Positions 1-8,061 are shown, counted from the stretch's first letter. The stretch: 18,021 nucleotides of DNA from Flavobacteriales bacterium (GCA_002737105.1 NSHO01000016.1:1-18021), one strand, 5' to 3'. The notes: a model not told the origin generated them from the letters alone. Translations and numbers: made by a program.

Positions 1-533
1 TAAGTAGAATGCGAATTGAAATTACAAAATTACCAAAATGGAAAGATGTAATAACAGTAAAAACATGGATTAAAACGTTAGAAAATTCGCGTTCCGTTCG
101 ATGTTTAGAAATGTATTTGAATGAAGAAAAACTAATAGGTTGCGAAACATTTTGGGTGGTTATTAATACCAAAACCAGACGACCAGATAATTTAGCTTTA
201 CCGCATACACATTTTGAAAAATATGATACAGATAGTATTGCACAACCCATTCAGAAAATAACTATTCCAGAAGTATTTACACAGAAAAACGAAAGAAAAA
301 TTCTTTTATCTGATATTGATATTGTAAATCATGCCAACAATGTAAAGTATTTAGAATGGGGTTTGGATGTTGCAAACGCTGAACAAATTTTAAATAATTC
401 AATTAAAGCGCTAAACTTAAACTACTTACACGAATTAAATTATAATGATGCAATTGAAATTCATCATACTGAAAATTCATTCTTAATTACTAAAGAAGGA
501 AAAAATTGTTTTGCTTTGGAAATTGAGATTTAA
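1..533 (+). CDS. Acyl-ACP thioesterase, 3' part (5' end outside window)
   Basis: Hydrolyses acyl-acyl carrier protein to release free fatty acid, in the cytoplasm (FatA/FatB-type family with two hot-dog folds). The reading frame is open to the left edge, and codons Ser-Arg precede the first ATG at 9. That Met sits inside the conserved block Met-Arg-(Ile/Val)-Glu-(Ile/Val), so it is internal and not the start. Visible are the end of the first hot-dog domain, with the Asn-Ser-Arg-Ser-Val-Arg and Glu-Thr-Phe-Trp segments, and the second domain. The second domain carries the family's Asp-x-x-x-Asn-His-x-Asn-Asn-x-x-Tyr-x-x-Trp pattern (DIVNHANNVKYLEW, about residues 104-117 from the ATG at 9). 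About 177 of a usual roughly 245 residues are present, so the N-terminal third is missing only because of the window edge. The family call is from remembered similarity. Confidence 0.85.
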   Translation, partial: SRMRIEITKLPKWKDVITVKTWIKTLENSRSVRCLEMYLNEEKLIGCETFWVVINTKTRRPDNLALPHTHFEKYDTDSIAQPIQKITIPEVFTQKNERKILLSDIDIVNHANNVKYLEWGLDVANAEQILNNSIKALNLNYLHELNYNDAIEIHHTENSFLITKEGKNCFALEIEI

Positions 534-709
534 AATGATGGCAACACAGATTTGGCGGATTAAACAGATTTATTAATATTAATTTTTTAAATCGACAAAA
601 TCTGTAAAAAACAGCGTACCTATTTAAAAACAAATTTAAATTACATATTCAACAGTTTTAAAAGACCAATTTGCGTGAACCCGTAAAATCTGTAAAATCT
701 GCGTACCTA
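534..709. repeat. Intergenic stretch with degenerate 'aatctgtaaaa...gcgtacctat' direct repeats
   Basis: No gene is visible in these 176 bases between convergent genes. The stretch holds related AT-rich units. The 10-mer gcgtacctat occurs exactly at 614-623 and again at 701-710, each time preceded by an aaaatctgtaaaa-type segment (595-608 and 684-697). A cagatttggcggattaaacagattt segment at 547-571 has the same flavour. The last unit touches the threonine aldolase stop codon. Short 'cagattt...aatctg' intergenic units of this kind are, from general knowledge, common in flavobacterial genomes. No function is evident and no convincing terminator hairpin was found. Confidence 0.5.
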
Positions 710-1735
710 TCAAAAACTAATTTTACGCAATGTTTCCATTACATAATCGTGCATTACTTGTTTGTAATCCAAATGAGTAACCATTCGTAATTTACCTTGA
801 CCCATATTGCTGATATTGATGTTTTTCTCTTTTAGTTTATCAATAAATTGTGTTTCATTTATATCACTTTTTAGTTTAAAAATAACAATATTGGTTTCAA
901 TTGGTTCCACTTTATAGATGAAAGGTAGCGTTTCTAAAACACTTCCTAATTCTTTAGCTTTTTTATGATCTTCTTCTAATCGAGTGATATTATTTTGTAA
1001 GGCATACATTCCTGCTGCAGCTAAATAACCCGCTTGACGCATACCGCCACCAAATATTTTTCTTATTCGAAGGGCTCGTTTCATGTCTTCTTTTGTGCCT
1101 AACAAAACAGAGCCAACTGGCGCACCTAAACCTTTTGACAGGCAAAGAGAAATGGTATCAAACAATTCGCCATACATTTTTGGATGTTGTTTTTTTGCAA
1201 CTAAAGCATTCCAAAGTCGGGCGCCGTCTAAATGGTATTTTAAATTATGTTTTGTGCAAACTTCTTTTATTTTTTTTAATTCTTCTATATCATAACAAGC
1301 TCCGCCGCCTTTGTTTGTTGTATTTTCTACACAAACTAATTTCGTCATTGGCGCGTGATAAAACTCAGGGTCATTTATAGCATTTTCTACTTGTTCCGCC
1401 GTAATCATGCCTCGGTTTCCATCAATTAAATTACACGAAACACCGCTGTTAAAAGCTACTCCACCCGCTTCGTATAAAAAAACATGTCCCCATTTATCAC
1501 AGATTAATTCGTCACCTGGATTGGTGTGTAATTTTATCGCGGTTTGATTTGCCATTGTTCCAGAAGGAAAAAACAAAGCTGCTTCTTTACCAAATAAATC
1601 AGCTAAAGACGCTTCCAATTCATTAACTGTCGGATCTTGTTTAAAAACATCATCACCCACTTTCGCGTTAAACATAAATTGCAACATTTCTTGAGAGGGC
1701 TTGGTAACCGTATCGCTGAATAAATTAATTTCCAT
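710..1735 (-). CDS. ltaE: Low-specificity L-threonine aldolase
   Basis: PLP-dependent cytoplasmic enzyme that cleaves L-threonine and L-allo-threonine to glycine and acetaldehyde (GLY1/LtaE family, fold type I). The chosen start is the ATG at 1735, giving 341 residues beginning Met-Glu-Ile-Asn-Leu-Phe-Ser-Asp-Thr, where the family alignment begins. A longer frame reaches 1810, but its extra 25 residues overlap prfB and look like translated promoter DNA. Visible features are the N-terminal Asp-Thr-Val-Thr block, the His-bearing segment CDKWGHVFLYEAGG (His about 84), the cofactor-binding Asp in HLDGARLWNA (about 170), and the Schiff-base lysine in SLCLSKGLGAPVG (about Lys201). Length fits the family (about 335-345). 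It is divergent from prfB, with a 46-bp shared upstream region. Confidence 0.93.
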   Translation of the reverse strand: MEINLFSDTVTKPSQEMLQFMFNAKVGDDVFKQDPTVNELEASLADLFGKEAALFFPSGTMANQTAIKLHTNPGDELICDKWGHVFLYEAGGVAFNSGVSCNLIDGNRGMITAEQVENAINDPEFYHAPMTKLVCVENTTNKGGGACYDIEELKKIKEVCTKHNLKYHLDGARLWNALVAKKQHPKMYGELFDTISLCLSKGLGAPVGSVLLGTKEDMKRALRIRKIFGGGMRQAGYLAAAGMYALQNNITRLEEDHKKAKELGSVLETLPFIYKVEPIETNIVIFKLKSDINETQFIDKLKEKNINISNMGQGKLRMVTHLDYKQVMHDYVMETLRKISF

Positions 1736-1752
1736 AAATCGTATAAATAGTC

Positions 1753-1760
1753 TATTTTTG
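1753..1760 (+). promoter_or_regulatory. Candidate -7 element (TATTTTTG) for prfB
   Basis: TATTTTTG fits the Bacteroidota TAnnTTTG consensus and would place transcription start about 15-18 bases before the prfB ATG at 1782. No good TTTG lies 19 bases upstream, so support is positional only. Confidence 0.35.
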
Positions 1761-1781
1761 TTTTGTAAAACTACAAATAAA

Positions 1782-2877
1782 ATGGTAAATACCGAACAAA
1801 TTAAAGACATTATTAATCGCCTTGGTGCGTTAAGGAGGTATCTTTGACGTTGATGCCAAGCTTGTAGAAATAAGTAACGAAGAAGAAAAAACCTTTGCTC
1901 CCGACTTTTGGAACAATGCTAAACAAGCGGAAATTGTAGTTCGAAATTTACGATCGAAAAAGAAATGGGTAGACGACTATACACATTGCGAAGATTTAGC
2001 TGAAGAATTGCAACTGACTTATGATTTTTATAAAGAAGACGCCGTTTCTGAAGAAGAATTAGATGCCATTTTTGAGAAAACCATCAACCATATTGAAGAT
2101 TTAGAATTTAGAAATATGCTTTCAGAAGAAGGTGATAATTTAAGTGCTGTGCTTCAAATTACCGCAGGTGCTGGAGGTACAGAAAGTTGTGATTGGGCAA
2201 GTATGATGATGCGGATGTATTTGATGTGGGCTGAAACCCAAGGATATAAAGTTAAAGAACTGAATTATCAAGAAGGCGATGCTGCTGGTATAAAAACCGT
2301 AACATTAGAAATTGAAGGCGATTTTGCTTTTGGTTATTTAAAAGGAGAAAATGGGGTACATCGCTTGGTACGCATTTCACCTTTTGATAGTAATGCCAAG
2401 CGACATACTTCATTTGCTTCAGTTTATGTCTATCCTTTGGTGGATGATACCATTGAAATTGAAATTAACCCTGCAGATATTGAAATCACTACCGCTCGTT
2501 CAAGTGGTGCAGGTGGTCAAAATGTAAATAAAGTAGAAACTAAGGTTCAACTGTATCACAAACCTTCTGGTATTCAAATCCAATGTTCGGAAACGCGTTC
2601 GCAACATGACAACAGAAGTCGTGCGTTACAAATGTTGAAATCGCAATTGTACGAAATTGAATTGAAAAAACAATTGGCACAACGGGACGACATTGAAGCC
2701 GGTAAAATGAAAATTGAATGGGGCTCGCAAATTAGAAATTACGTTTTACATCCGTATAAACTAATTAAAGATGTGCGTTCCGGATTTGAAACTTCCGATT
2801 CTGAAGCCGTATTAAACGGTGAAATTGATGGGTTTTTAAAGGCCTATTTAATGATGATGGGACAAAAAGAAGACTAA
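1782..2877 (+). CDS. prfB: Peptide chain release factor 2, with programmed +1 frameshift at 1845
   Basis: Class I release factor that reads UGA and UAA and triggers peptide release on the ribosome. The ATG at 1782 opens 21 codons ending Leu-Arg-Arg-Tyr-Leu, then meets an in-frame TGA at 1845-1847. Slipping one base forward on CTT TGA C continues as Asp-Val-Asp-Ala-Lys in the frame that runs to 2877, giving 364 residues, the normal RF2 length. The SD-like AGGAGG at 1833-1838 lies three bases before CTT, exactly as in the classical RF2 autoregulatory site. Downstream, the stop-recognition tripeptide Ser-Pro-Phe (about 199-201) and the catalytic Gly-Gly-Gln (about 244-246, within [13 protein letters not shown]) identify RF2 rather than RF1. 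The zero frame and the downstream frame overlap only across 1834-1847. When RF2 is scarce, slow termination at the TGA should favour the shift. A 289-residue model starting at 2008 would wrongly drop the N-terminal domain. Confidence 0.97.
1833..1848 (+). promoter_or_regulatory. RF2 programmed frameshift site (AGGAGG TAT CTT TGA C)
   Basis: The internal SD-like AGGAGG at 1833-1838, slippery CTT codon at 1842-1844 and TGA stop at 1845-1847 followed by C match the known RF2 recoding cassette in order and spacing. It couples RF2 synthesis to RF2 level. No start codon in the window has a comparable SD match at the usual spacing. Confidence 0.95.
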
Positions 2878-2894
2878 CAAATTAGACCAAAAAA

Positions 2895-2973
2895 ATTCGA
2901 CCTGTCGAGTTGTAAAACTTAACAGGTCGAATTAAACAACTCGACAGGTCGAGTTTAAAAGTTTAACAGGTCT
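2895..2973. repeat. Mosaic of inverted/direct repeats built on TCGACCTGT / ACAGGTCGA
   Basis: In the 100-base gap between convergent prfB and the metalloprotease gene, four copies of an ACAGGTC/GACCTGT core occur: near 2897-2905, 2922-2930, 2943-2950 and 2966-2972. The 17-base arm at 2897-2913 is an exact reverse complement of 2936-2952 (loop 22). The 11-base arm at 2895-2905 is also an exact reverse complement of 2922-2932 (loop 16). A third palindrome, AACTCGAC-ag-GTCGAGTT, lies at 2938-2955. These pairings are mutually exclusive. The position suits a bidirectional terminator or a dispersed flavobacterial intergenic repeat. There is no strong U-tract directly after the longest stem, so the terminator role is inferred. 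Confidence 0.75.
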
Positions 2974-2977
2974 AAAT

Positions 2978-5518
2978 TTATTGCTTTGGTTTCATAGCAT
3001 TTTCAATACGTGCCACTAAATCATTTAAGTGAAATTTAGTTAATCGATCAGTAGCAACAGCACTTGCTTTTTTCAATTGTGCTTTTAATTCCACCAATTG
3101 TCCTTTAGCAATAGAAGGAATATCAGTATCTAAAACACTAATTCTTTTTCCGTCAAAATTTCCATTTGCCGTTTTATCAGCCAAAGCAACATCAATAACT
3201 CTACTTACAAATACTTTTTGAAGGTTTCTTCTATAAATATCAATAGCAGCATTCGATTTTAATTCTAAGAAAATACCTCTTTTTAAATCTGAAATTAATT
3301 CATCAACTGAATAATTGGCTTTATTTAAAGAAGAAGTTTCAATCAATCTAACCAATCTGTCATTAGACATCAAACTTGAAAGTGTACCATCTTGCATACT
3401 CTTAATGGCATCAACACCTACATCGCCTTTTATTTTAGAAATAATATTTTGATTTAATAACCAAGTTGGCGTTTTAAACAATTGCTCATTTAAGAAGGCT
3501 ACTGCTTCATTTTGAATAGCAGAAGGTGTGACTTCATAAGCATTTCCAGCCATATCATAGGTTTTTGGGTTTTCATAAACACCACCTACGTTTTTAGTTA
3601 CGTGCCCCATATATCTTCTAAACTGACCCATTAAAGAATTATACAATCCTTCTAATTCTGAATAGTCTTCACCGTTTTCCTTACTCCATTCAGTCAAATT
3701 AGGTAAAATTCTTTTTAGATTTTTAATTCCATAAGCAGACGCTTTCATAGAATTATCTCCTAGATCTTCAGTTTGATAACGAGGATCGTATGGATTGGTT
3801 TCTGTACCAAACCATAGTCTTCTATCTTTGTAAGCGTCTTTAGTCATTTCATTTAACAATGCTTTTTCCACTTTTTCATCGGCAGCATCTTTAAAATAAG
3901 AATATCCCCATTTGATTGCCCATTTGTCATAATCTCCAATTCTTGGAAACAAATCTTTCACATTATCTTCAGGTTGTGCTACATAATTGAAACGAGCATA
4001 ATCCATAATAGAAGAAGTATGTCCGTTTTTCTTTTGGAACTCTGGATTTCTTAACATTTCTACTGGAGTAGCATTACTTGCGCCCATATTATGACGTAAT
4101 CCAAGTGTGTGTCCAACTTCATGAGCTGCCACAAAACGAATTAATTCGCCCATTAACTTGTCGTCTAATTTTTTGTGTCTTGCATTAGGATCTACAGCAG
4201 CGGTTTGAATTAAATACCAATCGCGCAATAAACTCATAATATTGTGGTACCAACCAATATGACTTTCCATAATTTCACCTGTTCTTGGATCGTGAACATT
4301 TGGACCATAAGCGTTTTGAATTTCTGCAGCAAAGTATCTTAATACAGAAAAGCGAGCGTCTTCTAAGCTAATTGTTGGATCGTTTTCTGGCCAATACTCA
4401 CCACGAATGGCATTTTTCCAACCCGCAAATTCAAATGCTTCTTTCCAATCATCGATACCTTGTTTGATGAATGGTTTCCATTTATCTGGTGTAGCGGGAT
4501 CTAAATAATAAACAATTGGTTTTTTTGGTTCAATTAATTCTCCGTTTTTTTGTTTTTGAGCGTCTTCTTCATTTTTAGGCTCTAAACGCCATCTAACTGC
4601 AAAAACATCTGTATCTGCTTTTTGAGAATCTTCTTCAAAAACATCGTATCCATTTGCAAAATAACCTACTCTTTTATCAAAAGTTCTTTTCCGCATTGGG
4701 TTTTCTGGCAATAAAATAAAAGACGTGTTTAATTCCATGGTAATCACTCCAGCGTCAAGAGCTGCTGGAAAATCAGTACCTATTTTAGGCATAGGCGTTC
4801 TTGAAATTTGCGGCGCAACGGTTGTAAAAGTCTTTGTAGTTCTAATTTCCGTATTAATTGGAAAACTTTTTATAAACTGAATAAACGATTTGTCCTTTTG
4901 AAACGCTTGAATGCTTAACATTTGCTTGTTAATAGAATTCAATGAAAATGTTTGTAAGTCGGCATCAAAAGCCGCGTTCATATCGATTACGCTTGCGATA
5001 TTGTTTTTACCTGAATCGTCTTTATTGTAGGCTAAAATATCATAAATACCAATAATTGGATCGGCATTTGAATTTTTAACAGATTTTGTAATTGGTTTGT
5101 CCTCATTTGGAGTCATAATTACATACGTTATTGAACGCAAAATAATAGTATTGTTCAATCCTTTTTCAAAACGAACTACTTGTCTGTTTATTTCTTCACC
5201 ACCAAAAATACCTCCACCAGCTGGCGTTTTAGAATATCTTGTAATGGTCATTATTTCTTTACCTATTAAAGCATCAGAAATTTCAAATAAATATTTATCT
5301 GCAACTTTGTGCACATCAATTAAACCTTTTTGCGTAACTGCTGTAGAATCAATTACTTTTTTATACGGCTTTGGTTCTTTTTTTGCATCTGGTTTTTTTG
5401 CATCTGCTGCAGGAGGCGCAGGTGCATTTTTACTTTTCTGGTCTTTCTTTTGAGCCACACTTTCAAAGGTGCTTAAAAGCAAAAAGCAAAATAAAATTTG
5501 AATTAATTTTTTCAACAT
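2978..5518 (-). CDS. Secreted zinc-dependent metalloprotease (DUF5117/DUF4953-type)
   Basis: Predicted exported peptidase of 846 residues. A signal peptide (Lys-Lys, hydrophobic core 5-16, cleavage near Val-Ala-Gln at 21-23) precedes a Lys/Pro/Ala-rich linker (24-52). Next comes a large N-terminal region of the DUF5118/DUF5117 kind, about residues 55-300, and then the catalytic domain. The extended zinc motif HEVGHTLGLRH (His466, Glu467, His470, His476) is of the metzincin form HExxHxxGxxH. It is followed about 30 residues later by a Met-turn, SSIMDY (Met505). Size and layout fit the Bacteroidota family annotated as zinc-dependent metalloprotease. The substrate is unknown, and periplasm or cell surface is inferred from the signal peptide. 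The gene is monocistronic: it lies downstream of a terminator and is convergent with prfB. The ATG at 5518 is supported by the signal peptide immediately following it. Confidence 0.9.
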   Translation of the reverse strand: MLKKLIQILFCFLLLSTFESVAQKKDQKSKNAPAPPAADAKKPDAKKEPKPYKKVIDSTAVTQKGLIDVHKVADKYLFEISDALIGKEIMTITRYSKTPAGGGIFGGEEINRQVVRFEKGLNNTIILRSITYVIMTPNEDKPITKSVKNSNADPIIGIYDILAYNKDDSGKNNIASVIDMNAAFDADLQTFSLNSINKQMLSIQAFQKDKSFIQFIKSFPINTEIRTTKTFTTVAPQISRTPMPKIGTDFPAALDAGVITMELNTSFILLPENPMRKRTFDKRVGYFANGYDVFEEDSQKADTDVFAVRWRLEPKNEEDAQKQKNGELIEPKKPIVYYLDPATPDKWKPFIKQGIDDWKEAFEFAGWKNAIRGEYWPENDPTISLEDARFSVLRYFAAEIQNAYGPNVHDPRTGEIMESHIGWYHNIMSLLRDWYLIQTAAVDPNARHKKLDDKLMGELIRFVAAHEVGHTLGLRHNMGASNATPVEMLRNPEFQKKNGHTSSIMDYARFNYVAQPEDNVKDLFPRIGDYDKWAIKWGYSYFKDAADEKVEKALLNEMTKDAYKDRRLWFGTETNPYDPRYQTEDLGDNSMKASAYGIKNLKRILPNLTEWSKENGEDYSELEGLYNSLMGQFRRYMGHVTKNVGGVYENPKTYDMAGNAYEVTPSAIQNEAVAFLNEQLFKTPTWLLNQNIISKIKGDVGVDAIKSMQDGTLSSLMSNDRLVRLIETSSLNKANYSVDELISDLKRGIFLELKSNAAIDIYRRNLQKVFVSRVIDVALADKTANGNFDGKRISVLDTDIPSIAKGQLVELKAQLKKASAVATDRLTKFHLNDLVARIENAMKPKQ

Positions 5519-5619
5519 AATAGTTTTTTTTGGTTAGTTATTTTATCAGACACTAAATATACCTTTATGATACTTTAATGCTATAATTTTTATGTTAATT
5601 TTAACAAATGATGAAACAA

Positions 5620-5650
5620 AAAAACCGATTTTCAATGAAAATCGGTTTTT
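5620..5650 (-). terminator. Rho-independent terminator of the phosphate operon
   Basis: A perfect 13-bp stem pairs 5620-5632 with 5638-5650 around a 5-base loop (core ACCGATTTT/AAAATCGGT). On the minus strand, 18 bases past the PiT stop codon, the stem is followed by a T-rich tract. The A- and T-rich stem ends make it nearly symmetrical, so it could also work on the other strand. Confidence 0.88.
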
Positions 5651-5668
5651 TATATAGCATATTTCTTT

Positions 5669-7300
5669 TTATGAAAAGAATGTAGTTACATAATATAATA
5701 ATGCTCCAATAATTGCAGATACTGGTATGGTTAATATCCAAGCCCATAGCAAGCTTATGGTTACGCCCCATCTTACGGCACTTAGACGCTTAGTTGCGCC
5801 TACACCAATAATAGAACCTGTAATAGTATGTGTGGTAGAAACTGGTACACCCATTTGGGAAACCGTAAATAAAGTTAAAGCACCTGCTGTTTCAGAACAA
5901 ACCCCTTCAAGAGGTGTTACTTTGGTTATTTTAGTTCCCATAGTTTTAACAATTTTCCAACCGCCCATTAAAGTACCTATGCCAATCATTAAATAGCAGC
6001 CAAAAGCAATCCATGTTGGCATGGTTTCCTTGGTTACTTTAGTCTCTAATTTGTGTCCTTCTAATAGCTTTCCATCTTCATCAACATATTTAGCGAAAAT
6101 TTTAGCGTATTTGTAATTAGGATTAATTTTATTATTACTAAAAATTACTTCGTTAGTAATAACATCTTTAACATCTTTTTTATCTGAATATACTTCAAGT
6201 TTTGCAAGTTTTTTCGAAACTTTTTCAAAGTTATTTGCGTTTATTTTTTCCCTTTCTAAGGCCAATAAAAATGGATTTGTTTTAGAAATTTCAGGATTTA
6301 ACTTTTCATTTGAATACATGTTTTCATTTGAAGAAACATCCACGATTTTATTTCCATCCAAGTAAATTATATCGCTTCCAAAAATACCTACCGAAGGTTT
6401 AAATTTTTTCAAATTTCCTTCTTCATTGCTGTATTTTATTTGTAAAATTTCGGTGGTTTGTAATAAATTGTATTCTTTAATAAAATTAGGTATATCATTA
6501 TCTGTTCCGCCTCTGAATGAATTGGCATAGACAATACAAGCGGCACAAATAATACCCATTACTTTTTGAGAATCGGCTCCACCATGTCCTAAAGAAAAGG
6601 CAGCTGAAGAAAGTAATTGTAATTTCTTGTACATATTTCCTTCTTTTGTATGCGAAGGATTTTTTCCATGTACTATTTCGTACCAACAATACACTACTAA
6701 AAAAAGTCCTAAAAGCACTCCAACAATCCAAATCATAATTGGTTTAATATCTAAAGCATCTTTTAAACTATAAGTAATATAAACAGTAAGTATTGAAAGT
6801 AAAGTTGAAATAGTAATTTTTATCACAAATTTCCTTTGGATGGTAACCATTGCAATTAAATAAGAAATGAGCCCTCCAATTACAGGAGCTAGAAATATAA
6901 ATGCTACTGTTTTTAAAATTTCTGTAGAATTTAAAACATCAAAACCCGCGTGAGCGACTGCAGCACCACCAAATCCACCAATAAGTGTATGAGAAGAAGA
7001 AGATGGAATACCTAATTTCCAAGTTAATAAATTCCAAAGAGTTGCGGCAATAAGCCCAGCTAAAATAACCCATAATGTAATTGCAGAATTATCTACTGTT
7101 TTGGCTACTGTATTTCCTACACTCATATCAAACACCCAATAAGCAACTAAATTAAAAAATGCTGCCCAAACGACGGCTTGAGTTGGAGATAATACTTTTG
7201 TCGAAACAACTGTAGCTATTGAATTGGCCGCATCATGAAATCCGTTTACCAAATCAAATAACAAAGCAATAATTATTATTACTATTAAAAGTGCAAACAT
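5669..7300 (-). CDS. pit: PiT-family inorganic phosphate transporter
   Basis: Inner-membrane secondary transporter of inorganic phosphate (PF01384-type), 543 residues. The family signature Gly-Phe-His-Asp-Ala-Ala-Asn-Ser-Ile-Ala is at 20-29, and the inverted-repeat counterpart GVPVSTTHTITGSIIGVGATKR is near 484-505. SSSSHTLIGGFGGAAVAH at 100-117 and SLGHGGADSQKVMG at 236-249 are also typical. Hydrophobic segments flank these motifs at both ends. A hydrophilic stretch of about 160 residues (roughly 264-424, rich in Lys, Asn and Glu) separates the two halves; its role is unknown. The gene follows the DUF47 gene by 9 bp and is followed by a strong terminator, so the two form one operon. DUF47 proteins are the usual partners of PiT transporters and are thought to control their activity. 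Whether it is low- or high-affinity cannot be told from sequence. Confidence 0.93.
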   Translation of the reverse strand: MFALLIVIIIIALLFDLVNGFHDAANSIATVVSTKVLSPTQAVVWAAFFNLVAYWVFDMSVGNTVAKTVDNSAITLWVILAGLIAATLWNLLTWKLGIPSSSSHTLIGGFGGAAVAHAGFDVLNSTEILKTVAFIFLAPVIGGLISYLIAMVTIQRKFVIKITISTLLSILTVYITYSLKDALDIKPIMIWIVGVLLGLFLVVYCWYEIVHGKNPSHTKEGNMYKKLQLLSSAAFSLGHGGADSQKVMGIICAACIVYANSFRGGTDNDIPNFIKEYNLLQTTEILQIKYSNEEGNLKKFKPSVGIFGSDIIYLDGNKIVDVSSNENMYSNEKLNPEISKTNPFLLALEREKINANNFEKVSKKLAKLEVYSDKKDVKDVITNEVIFSNNKINPNYKYAKIFAKYVDEDGKLLEGHKLETKVTKETMPTWIAFGCYLMIGIGTLMGGWKIVKTMGTKITKVTPLEGVCSETAGALTLFTVSQMGVPVSTTHTITGSIIGVGATKRLSAVRWGVTISLLWAWILTIPVSAIIGALLYYVTTFFS

Positions 7301-7309
7301 AGTATCTAA

Positions 7310-7954
7310 TTAAGAATGTTTTACAGCAACCGCTTCTAAAACTCTTGCAACAGATTTACATTTGTCGGTAGCTTTATCTAGGGAGGCTAATACTTCTTTA
7401 TATTTAATAATATTTTTAACATCTGTTTCGTTTTCAAAAATATCTGAAATGGCTTTTTCAAAAACAGAATCTGATTTTCTATCTAATTTGTTTATTTTCT
7501 TCACGCATTCAAATACATTTTTAAAATCTTTCATCTCTTTCAATTCCTTTACAGATTCTGTAATAAGTTGACAAGCTTCAAGATTAATTTCGGTTATCTT
7601 TCTGATAGATTTACTAATTTTTTCAACCTGATACATTCTTATTCTATTAGAAGCTTCTTGCAAATTACTTGAAACATCTTCAATCGAAGTCATTAATGCA
7701 TGAATATCTTCTCTATCAAAAGGAGTAATAAAGTTTTTACTCAATTCTAAGTTCATGGTATGAGATATTTTCTCAATATGCTCTTCTAATTCATCAATTT
7801 TATTGAAATAAACTTCTCTTTCCTCTTTTGTAGCATTAGTTGCTTCATGTAAAAACTCGGATAGTTTTGCTAATTTATGAGTTGCTTGATCAAATAAAGG
7901 GAAGAAAGTTTTGTCCTTAGGAGAGAAAAAATTTAAAATATCTTTTAAAGCCAT
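7310..7954 (-). CDS. DUF47 family PhoU-like PiT accessory protein
   Basis: Cytoplasmic helical protein of 214 residues related to PhoU (DUF47/PF01865-type). It begins Met-Ala-Leu-Lys-Asp-Ile-Leu-Asn-Phe-Phe-Ser-Pro-Lys, a typical start for the family, and continues as long amphipathic helices with repeated Glu/Lys heptads. The FFPLFDQATHKLAKLSEFLHE segment at 17-37 and the KINKLDRKSD segment near 167-176 are typical. It is the first gene of a two-gene operon with the PiT transporter. A TAGTTTTG -7 element and a TTAA-type direct repeat lie upstream, consistent with phosphate-responsive control, although that is inference. The start at 7954 is the only reasonable one and has no SD sequence. Confidence 0.9.
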   Translation of the reverse strand: MALKDILNFFSPKDKTFFPLFDQATHKLAKLSEFLHEATNATKEEREVYFNKIDELEEHIEKISHTMNLELSKNFITPFDREDIHALMTSIEDVSSNLQEASNRIRMYQVEKISKSIRKITEINLEACQLITESVKELKEMKDFKNVFECVKKINKLDRKSDSVFEKAISDIFENETDVKNIIKYKEVLASLDKATDKCKSVARVLEAVAVKHS

Positions 7955-7980
7955 TTTTTATAATTGTTAAAATTTCTTAG

Positions 7981-7988
7981 CAAAACTA
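7981..7988 (-). promoter_or_regulatory. Candidate -7 element (TAGTTTTG) of the DUF47-pit operon
   Basis: On the minus strand TAGTTTTG matches TAnnTTTG and would give a leader of about 20 bases before the ATG at 7954. No TTTG is found at -33. A direct repeat occupies that region instead, as expected for an activator-dependent promoter. Confidence 0.55.
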
Positions 7989-7997
7989 ATACTCTAA

Positions 7998-8014
7998 TAT
8001 TAATTTAAGGTTAA
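7998..8014 (-). promoter_or_regulatory. Candidate Pho-box-like direct repeat (TTAACC N5 TTAATA)
   Basis: Read on the minus strand, TTAACC (8014-8009) and TTAATA (8003-7998) are spaced exactly 11 bases start to start and end 9 bases before the -7 element. Known Pho boxes are pairs of such units with an 11-bp period overlapping the -35 region. The downstream operon is a phosphate transporter. The assignment is inference, and the AT-rich background makes chance possible. Confidence 0.35.
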
Positions 8015-8061
8015 GTCGTAAAAAAGATATTAAGTTATTAAAATTAATTATTAACAATTCT

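Noticed and set aside
1736..1810. 25-residue N-terminal extension of threonine aldolase
   Set aside because: It overlaps the prfB start and divergent promoter, is hydrophobic and unlike the family, and the Met at 1735 begins the conserved sequence.
2008..2877. prfB as a 289-residue protein with its own start
   Set aside because: The upstream +1 frameshift cassette and the conserved N-terminal domain show the gene begins at 1782.
2895..2973. CRISPR array
   Set aside because: Units are short, alternate in orientation, lack constant spacers, and no cas gene is near.
5097..5453. Antisense 118-codon open frame in the metalloprotease gene
   Set aside because: It mirrors the Lys/Pro/Ala linker and DUF5118 region; its low-complexity Phe/Ser/Gly composition is typical of a shadow frame.
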